Positions 32,676 to 37,090 of a stretch of DNA of 37,090 nucleotides are shown here, piece by piece. Below the pieces are notes generated by a model. The model was given only the letters and a program-made list of their open reading frames with translations. It searched no databases and had not been told where the DNA came from. This DNA is from Gammaproteobacteria bacterium (lineage in GTDB: Bacteria > Pseudomonadota > Gammaproteobacteria > Poriferisulfidales > Oxydemutatoraceae): positions 1 to 37,090 of the forward strand of contig JAPPQC010000036.1 in the NCBI GenBank assembly GCA_028817225.1, written 5' to 3'. Position numbers and translations under genes: made by a program. The stretch's first letter is position 1, and the number at the start of each line of letters is the position of its first letter.

Positions 32676-32702
32676 CGTCTTGGCCGTGCCGGTGCGATTG
32701 TA

Positions 32703-34307
32703 TCAGGGCAGTTCGCAGGCGATGGCCGCCGCCTCGAACATCGCGCGCGCCTTGCTCATGGTTTCCTCCCACTCGCGTTCGGGGCGGGAGTCGTACACGA
32801 GGCCGGCGCCGGCCTGCACAATCAGCGCGCCGTCCTTGATGACCGCGGTGCGGATGGCGATGGCGGTGTCCATCGTGCCGTTCCAGCCGATGTAGCCGAC
32901 GGCGCCGGCGTAGATGTTGCGCTTGACCGGCTCGAGTTCGGCGATGATCTCCATCGCGCGTATCTTCGGCGCGCCCGACAGCGTTCCCGCCGGGAAGGCC
33001 GCGCGCAGCGCGTCCATCGGGCCGACGCCGTTTCTCTTTTGCGCGGTGACATTGGAGACGATGTGCATGACATGCGAATAACGCTCGACGATCATCCGCT
33101 CGGTGACCCGCACGCTGCCGGTTTGCGCGATGCGCCCGAGGTCGTTGCGCCCGAGGTCTATCAGCATCAGGTGTTCGGCGAGTTCCTTCGCGTCGGCCAG
33201 CAGTTCGCGCTCAAGGCGCAGGTCTTCGTCGTGGTCGCGCCCGCGCGGGCGCGTGCCGGCGATCGGGCGCAGCGTCAGTTGCCCGTCTTCAAGCCGCACC
33301 AGAATCTCCGGCGACGAGCCGACGATTCGGAAATCCTCGAGGTCGAGGTAATACATGTAGGGCGACGGGTTGAGGCGGCGCAGCGCGCGGTAGAAGTTCA
33401 GGTCGGCGCCGCGGAAGGGCGCCTTGAGGCGCTGCGACAGCACGATTTGCATCGCGTCGCCGGCGGCGATGTAGTCGCGGCAGGTGCCGACCGCGCGCAG
33501 GAAGGCGTCGCGCCCGAAACTGGAGACGAACGCGTGTTCCAGTGTCGGCGGCGCCTGGGGCGCCGCCTGCGTTGGGGGTAGGGGTGCCGCCTGCGTTGGC
33601 GCCTGGGGCGCCGCCTGCATTGGTGGCGGCACTGTCGCCGACTGCATTGGCGCCTGGGGTGCCGCCTGCGTTGGTGGCTGGGGTGCCGCCTGCGTTGGTG
33701 GCGGCGGCAGCGGTTCGCGCAGGCGTTGTTCCAGTTGTGCGAGGCGTTCGCGGGCGCGTTGCCAGGCGTCGTCCTGCGAGGTGTCGGCCAGCACAATCAG
33801 CGACAGCGTGCCGCGCAGGTTGTCGAACACCGCGACCTGTTCGGACACCAGCAGCAGGATGTCGGGCGTGCCGAGTTCGTCCGGGTTGGCGCTGCCGGCC
33901 AGGCGCGGCTCGATGTAGTGGACGGTCTCGTAGCCGAAGTAGCCGACCAGCCCGCCGATGAAGCGCGGCGCCGCCTCGATTTGCGGCACGCGGAACGCCG
34001 CGGCGTAGCGTTCAATCCACGCGAGCGGGTCGTCGGTGTCGTGCTGTTCGTCTATCCGCCCGTCGCGGTGGACGGCGACGCGGCGCCCGCAGACGCGGAT
34101 GTGGCGGCGGCAGTCGAGGCCGATGATCGAGTAGCGCCCCCAGTGTTCGCCGCCGCTGACCGATTCCAGCAGGTAACTGTACGGGTGGTTCGCCAGTTTC
34201 ATATAGACGCCGACCGGCGTGTCGAGGTCCGCCGGCACTTCATGCACCAGCGGGATGTGCGTGTAGCCCTGCCGCGCCAGGCGCCGGTATTCGTCGCGCG
34301 TGATCAT
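32703..34307 (-). CDS. trpE: Anthranilate synthase component I TrpE with PQA-rich insert
   Basis: TrpE converts chorismate to anthranilate and is the feedback-controlled step. The 534 residues include the tryptophan-binding LLES element (YSYLLESVSGGEHWGRYSI) and the chorismate-binding motifs GSSPEILVRLEDG, RPIAGTRPRG, DLGRNDLGRIAQ and GAPKIRAMEII. Between the N-terminal domain and the catalytic domain (about residues 199-255) lies a low-complexity insert of P, Q, T and A. It follows rpe by nine bases. No tryptophan-rich leader peptide was found upstream. Confidence 0.96.
   Translation of the reverse strand: MITRDEYRRLARQGYTHIPLVHEVPADLDTPVGVYMKLANHPYSYLLESVSGGEHWGRYSIIGLDCRRHIRVCGRRVAVHRDGRIDEQHDTDDPLAWIERYAAAFRVPQIEAAPRFIGGLVGYFGYETVHYIEPRLAGSANPDELGTPDILLLVSEQVAVFDNLRGTLSLIVLADTSQDDAWQRARERLAQLEQRLREPLPPPPTQAAPQPPTQAAPQAPMQSATVPPPMQAAPQAPTQAAPLPPTQAAPQAPPTLEHAFVSSFGRDAFLRAVGTCRDYIAAGDAMQIVLSQRLKAPFRGADLNFYRALRRLNPSPYMYYLDLEDFRIVGSSPEILVRLEDGQLTLRPIAGTRPRGRDHDEDLRLERELLADAKELAEHLMLIDLGRNDLGRIAQTGSVRVTERMIVERYSHVMHIVSNVTAQKRNGVGPMDALRAAFPAGTLSGAPKIRAMEIIAELEPVKRNIYAGAVGYIGWNGTMDTAIAIRTAVIKDGALIVQAGAGLVYDSRPEREWEETMSKARAMFEAAAIACELP
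33545..33715 (-). repeat. Short tandem repeat array inside trpE
   Basis: Units of roughly 24 to 30 bases (plus-strand GCCGCCTGCGTTGG with GCGCCTGGG or GTGGCTGGG spacers) recur about seven times and encode PTQAAPQ-type heptads and nonamers with variants PMQSATV and PLPPTQA. All units keep the reading frame. Confidence 0.9.
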
Positions 34308-34316
34308 GCGCGGGTG

Positions 34317-34982
34317 TCAGGCCGCTTTCAGCGCCGCGCGCATGTCGGCGATGACGCGCCCGTAGTCGGCGGCGCCGAACACCGCCGAACCGGCGACGAA
34401 GGTGTCGGCGCCGGCGGCCTTGATGGCGGCGATGTTGTCGCACTTGACGCCGCCGTCCACCTCAAGGCGGATGTCGCGCCCGCTGTCGTCAATCAGTTTT
34501 CGCGCCTGGCGAAGTTTCTCGAGCGTCGCCGGAATGAACTGCTGGCCGCCGAAGCCGGGGTTGACCGACATCAGCAGTATCATGTCAATCCGTTCAAGCG
34601 CCCATTGCAGGCAGTCGAGCGGCGTCGCCGGGTTCAGCGCCAGCCCGCCCTTGCAGCCCTTGTCGCGTATCAGTTGCAGGCTGCGGTCCACATGCTCGCT
34701 GGCCTCGGGATGGAAGGTGACCCACGACGCGCCGGCCTCGATGAATTCCTCGATCAGCCGGTCCACCGGCTTGACCATCAGGTGAACATCAATCGGCGCC
34801 GTGATGCCGTACTCCCGAAGCGCGCGGCACACCATCGGCCCGAAAGTCAGGTTGGGGACATAGTGGTTGTCCATCACATCGAAGTGAATCATGTCGGCGC
34901 CGGCGTCGAGCACGGCCTGCGTGTCTTCGCCGAGCCGCGAAAAATCAGCCGACAGAATGGAGGGGCAAATCAGGTCTTTCAT
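34317..34982 (-). CDS. rpe: Ribulose-phosphate 3-epimerase Rpe
   Basis: Rpe interconverts ribulose-5-phosphate and xylulose-5-phosphate. With start ATG 34982 it has 221 residues, the family length; an upstream in-frame start adds 19 residues of non-homologous sequence. Motifs: [28 protein letters not shown] (metal His and Asp), [16 protein letters not shown] and EVDGG. It heads the trp run, as in many proteobacteria, although the gph gene often found between rpe and trpE is missing. TAAAAT (35023-35018, minus) could be its -10 element. Confidence 0.96.
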   Translation of the reverse strand: MKDLICPSILSADFSRLGEDTQAVLDAGADMIHFDVMDNHYVPNLTFGPMVCRALREYGITAPIDVHLMVKPVDRLIEEFIEAGASWVTFHPEASEHVDRSLQLIRDKGCKGGLALNPATPLDCLQWALERIDMILLMSVNPGFGGQQFIPATLEKLRQARKLIDDSGRDIRLEVDGGVKCDNIAAIKAAGADTFVAGSAVFGAADYGRVIADMRAALKAA

Positions 34983-35106
34983 TGTTTGTCTGCAAGGGGG
35001 TTGCGCCAATGCCGCCAATTTTACACAGAGTGCGCCCAAATCGGCGAATTTCAGGCGGCGCGGCGCTTGTCCGGCGGTTTACCTGGCGTGATGCGCGGCG
35101 GATGGA

Positions 35107-35133
35107 GAAAGGCCGCCCCGGAGGCGGCCTTTC
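35107..35133 (-). terminator. GC-rich hairpin between the small membrane protein and rpe
   Basis: An 11-bp perfect stem GAAAGGCCGCC / GGCGGCCTTTC with a five-base loop lies 28 bases after the stop of the 82-residue gene on the minus strand. The tail after the stem is CTTTCTCC, pyrimidine-rich but not a T run. It probably ends transcription before the rpe-trp operon. Confidence 0.6.
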
Positions 35134-35161
35134 GGTTTGTGCGGACAAGGTCCGGGATGAG

Positions 35162-35410
35162 TCAATTGGCCGCAGGCAACTGCAACGCCGAGATAAGCAG
35201 CTGCATGGATTGCATGTGGTTGCCAAAAACGCTGATGGCAAAGCCCACCAACCCCATAGCCACCACGATAGTGGTCAGGGATGTGCCGATGGTCCAGTAC
35301 ACAAGTCTGCGAACATCAGCTTCAAGTGCATCCACTTTTGTTGAGAGCGGAGCAATTGCTTCTTTGACAATTTGTTTTATTCTTGACTCATCCATTTCAT
35401 TGTTTTCCAT
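35162..35410 (-). CDS. Small coiled-coil/transmembrane protein
   Basis: This protein has 82 residues. The N-terminal half is charged and helical with a heptad pattern (VKEAIAPLSTKVDALEADVRRLV), followed by one membrane helix (about 40-62, TSLTTIVVAMGLVGFAISV). GGAG lies just before the ATG and an extended -10 element upstream, so it is likely expressed alone. The layout resembles small holin-like or membrane-tethering proteins seen in many genomes; the function is unknown. Confidence 0.75.
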   Translation of the reverse strand: MENNEMDESRIKQIVKEAIAPLSTKVDALEADVRRLVYWTIGTSLTTIVVAMGLVGFAISVFGNHMQSMQLLISALQLPAAN

Positions 35411-35449
35411 GAAATCTCCATTTTTTAGATTTTCCTCCTTGTCGGGGAG

Positions 35450-35458
35450 ATTATAACA
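35450..35458 (-). promoter_or_regulatory. Extended -10 promoter for the small membrane protein
   Basis: On the minus strand TGTTATAAT (35458-35450) is a TGn-extended perfect -10 hexamer 40 bases before the ATG at 35410. Extended -10 promoters need little -35 match, and indeed none is evident. A second purine-rich AAGGAGGAAAA lies in the leader. Confidence 0.45.
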
Positions 35459-35491
35459 TGCCGGCGGAGGGGCGGGGTGGCCGGTGGGGAA

Positions 35492-37090
35492 TTACGGCGG
35501 GTCGGGGGCGGCGGTGCTGCGCCCTTCCGTGCTGACGGCGCCTTCGAGGAAAACGCGCAGCCGCATCAGCAGCAAGTCGTCCACTATCCGCAGTTGCGCG
35601 GTGGACGGGTTGCCGCGGATGACGGGGACATCGCTGCCGGAGGTCTGTGTGAAAGTCAGTGTGACGGTCTGGCTTTCCTCCGGCACGCCGTTGTCCGGTG
35701 CGGACAGCACAACCGAGCCGTGTGTTGTCCCCCGTGTGACGGTCAGCGGGTTGGCCAGCGAGTAGCGCGCCGGATTTTCCGGGTCGGCGTTGATATTGAA
35801 CATGACGGTGCTTGAGACGGGAATGTTCAGGCGGACGGTCACAACCGCGCTGCCGCCTTCCGCCAGCAGGTTGGGGGAAACCGCCAGCGTCGCGACTGGA
35901 TCGTTGGCCGGGATGGCGACAATCACGGTCATGGCTTCCGTTCCGAGCACATCGGGGCTGGAGGGCGCAATCTGAAGGATGATGGTTTCCATCGTCTCGG
36001 TTTCCTCGTCGTCGGTTATCCGGACGGTGAAGCGGGTGCCGGTCGAACCGGCGGCGGCGCGGATGATTGCGGGCGTCACATAGTCGTCGGGATTGGCGCC
36101 CGCGAGATGGTTGCGGACAGTGATTGTCATCGAAACGTCCTGCGGCAGCGGATTGAACACAAGACCGACGGTTGCGCTGCTGCCTTCATCCACCGTCAGC
36201 ATCAGCGGCGAGCCGCCAAGCACGGTCCACGGGTCGTCATTGATTATCTGCACGGCGACGGAGCGGCTGACAGCGACCCAGGCCGGGTCGGATGTATCAA
36301 AAGCGGAGATTTGCAGGAATTCCGTCACGGTCGTCGGCTGGACAATCTCGTCCTCGGAAACACCAAAGACAAATCTTTGCTCCTCGTGCCAATTCCCGCT
36401 TGTGAATACCGGGAACATGCTGGGTTCAATTATTCTTGGGTTGTCTGCATTAACCCGCAGAATGACATTCCGCCCCGCGTCCGGCGGCGCGCGCGTCAGC
36501 GAGACATCGAGGTAGCCGATTGCGCCTTCCGCCACGGTGGTTTGCGAGGCGTGAATGTAAATGCCGCGCTCGACATCCACCTGCACGGTGACGGAGCGGC
36601 TGACGGCGGCGTAAGCCGGGTCGGACTGCGCCGCGTCAACGGAGAGTTGCAGGGTTTCGACGGGGCCTCCGGGAAAGACGCCGACGAGGGTGCCGAAATC
36701 AATTCGCTGCGGCAGGTGCCAGTTTTCCCGCGTGAATGTCAGGGCGCCGGGGTTGATTCCGGTTATCCTGCCTGCGGTGGCGGTTGTGGCCCGGACAACG
36801 ACACGATGGGGCGCTCCCCGAGGTTCGCGCGTCAGCGAGACATCTAAATAGCCGTTTGCGCCTTCCATCACCATGGTTTGCGAAGAATGAATGCGGATGC
36901 CGGGTTCGGTTACCGAAAAAAGCGCGTTGGCGATGTTCAGCGCGCCGCCGCTTGCGACCCTGCCCCTGTCGATGGAGTCGGTGGGGAACTTGTCCACATT
37001 GTCCAGCAGCGCGGCGCGCACCTCGCCGACGCTCAGGCCGGGCCGGTGCGCCCACAGCAGCGCCGCGGCGCCTGCGACATGAGGCGCCGC
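35492..37090 (-). CDS. C-terminal part of a second subtilase with Calx-beta-like domains, 5' end beyond right edge
   Basis: The frame is open from the right edge (AAPHVAGAAALLW, just after where the catalytic GTS would be) to TAA at 35492-35494, about 532 residues. The end of the S8 catalytic domain is followed by VASGGALNIANAL, shared with the left-edge protease, then four or so beta-sandwich repeats: IRIHSSQTMVMEG, IYIHASQTTVAEG, LMLTVDEGSSATV and LLAEGGSAVVTVRL, with ITDDEETE-type calcium-binding loops as in Calx-beta domains. The tail is short and polar. It is likely a secreted or surface protease; the catalytic residues lie outside the window. Confidence 0.85.
   Translation of the reverse strand, partial: AAPHVAGAAALLWAHRPGLSVGEVRAALLDNVDKFPTDSIDRGRVASGGALNIANALFSVTEPGIRIHSSQTMVMEGANGYLDVSLTREPRGAPHRVVVRATTATAGRITGINPGALTFTRENWHLPQRIDFGTLVGVFPGGPVETLQLSVDAAQSDPAYAAVSRSVTVQVDVERGIYIHASQTTVAEGAIGYLDVSLTRAPPDAGRNVILRVNADNPRIIEPSMFPVFTSGNWHEEQRFVFGVSEDEIVQPTTVTEFLQISAFDTSDPAWVAVSRSVAVQIINDDPWTVLGGSPLMLTVDEGSSATVGLVFNPLPQDVSMTITVRNHLAGANPDDYVTPAIIRAAAGSTGTRFTVRITDDEETETMETIILQIAPSSPDVLGTEAMTVIVAIPANDPVATLAVSPNLLAEGGSAVVTVRLNIPVSSTVMFNINADPENPARYSLANPLTVTRGTTHGSVVLSAPDNGVPEESQTVTLTFTQTSGSDVPVIRGNPSTAQLRIVDDLLLMRLRVFLEGAVSTEGRSTAAPDPP

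Noticed and set aside
34983..35106. trp attenuator or leader peptide upstream of rpe-trpE
   Set aside because: No short frame with tandem Trp codons and no alternative hairpin set was seen; the only strong hairpin nearby belongs to the preceding gene's 3' end.
31638..35456. Long plus-strand frames opposite the trp genes (647 and 576 residues)
   Set aside because: Both are shadows of trpD, trpG, trpE and rpe, with no recognisable domain and biased composition.
1..37090. Window as a linearised circular element, because both ends carry subtilase sequence
   Set aside because: Joining the ends would fuse the left gene's beta-sandwich part to the right gene's catalytic-domain end, which makes no protein sense; both genes are separate paralogues cut by the window.

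Overview
The window looks like chromosomal DNA of a GC-rich proteobacterium, most likely a gammaproteobacterium. The evidence is gene content and order: ftsY-ftsE-ftsX, rpe followed by trpE-trpG-trpD-trpC, rsmD-coaD, a tas homologue, and a XanB2/FkbO-type chorismatase next to mutM. I cannot name a genus. Most genes are tightly packed, with 4- or 8-base overlaps and strong GC bias. That bias gives many long but spurious antisense reading frames, which I left out.

Layout. (1) 1-3094: the 5' two thirds of a minus-strand subtilisin-like protease running off the left edge, a frameshifted FG-GAP/VCBS secreted-protein remnant, and a membrane-anchored HNH endonuclease. (2) 3110-5723, minus: ftsY, ftsE, ftsX. 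(3) 5871-9205, plus: a four-gene cluster (CuA subunit, heme-copper catalytic subunit, SCO/SenC, small membrane protein). Its order matches the norSY-senC-orf1 (sNOR) clusters known from ammonia oxidisers, and its catalytic subunit has Asn where oxidases carry the cross-linked Tyr, so I read it as a nitric oxide reductase rather than an oxidase. (4) 9343-15163, plus: two M16 peptidase-family proteins, rsmD, coaD, ggt. (5) 15164-19464: an AT-richer accessory island with a RhuM-like remnant, a secreted 18-residue-repeat protein, then a compact operon of a small membrane protein, two ThsB/DUF1863-type TIR proteins, DinD and Fic, followed by four tandem palindromic repeats. (6) 19465-21515, plus: an AAA+/DUF4143 ATPase coupled to a GNAT acetyltransferase. 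(7) 21525-24386, minus: tas, chorismatase, mutM. (8) 24586-26442, plus: a SulP transporter. (9) 26402-34982, minus: an unbroken 11-gene run rpe-trpE-trpG-trpD-trpC-osmC-VOC-bioA-thiS-thiG-trmB. (10) 35162-37090, minus: a small coiled-coil/membrane protein and the C-terminal part of a second subtilase with Calx-beta-like domains, paralogous to the one at the left edge.

Two things stand out. The first is the island operon: two TIR proteins each keep the putative catalytic Glu, no ThsA-type effector is present, and a small membrane protein sits in its place. The second is a recurrent mutational signature: short imperfect tandem duplications at the 5' ends of at least five genes (ftsX, senC, the first M16 gene, ggt, tas) and inside several coding sequences (rsmD, trpE, left subtilase, repeat protein). 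I saw no tRNA, rRNA, CRISPR array, insertion sequence or integrase.
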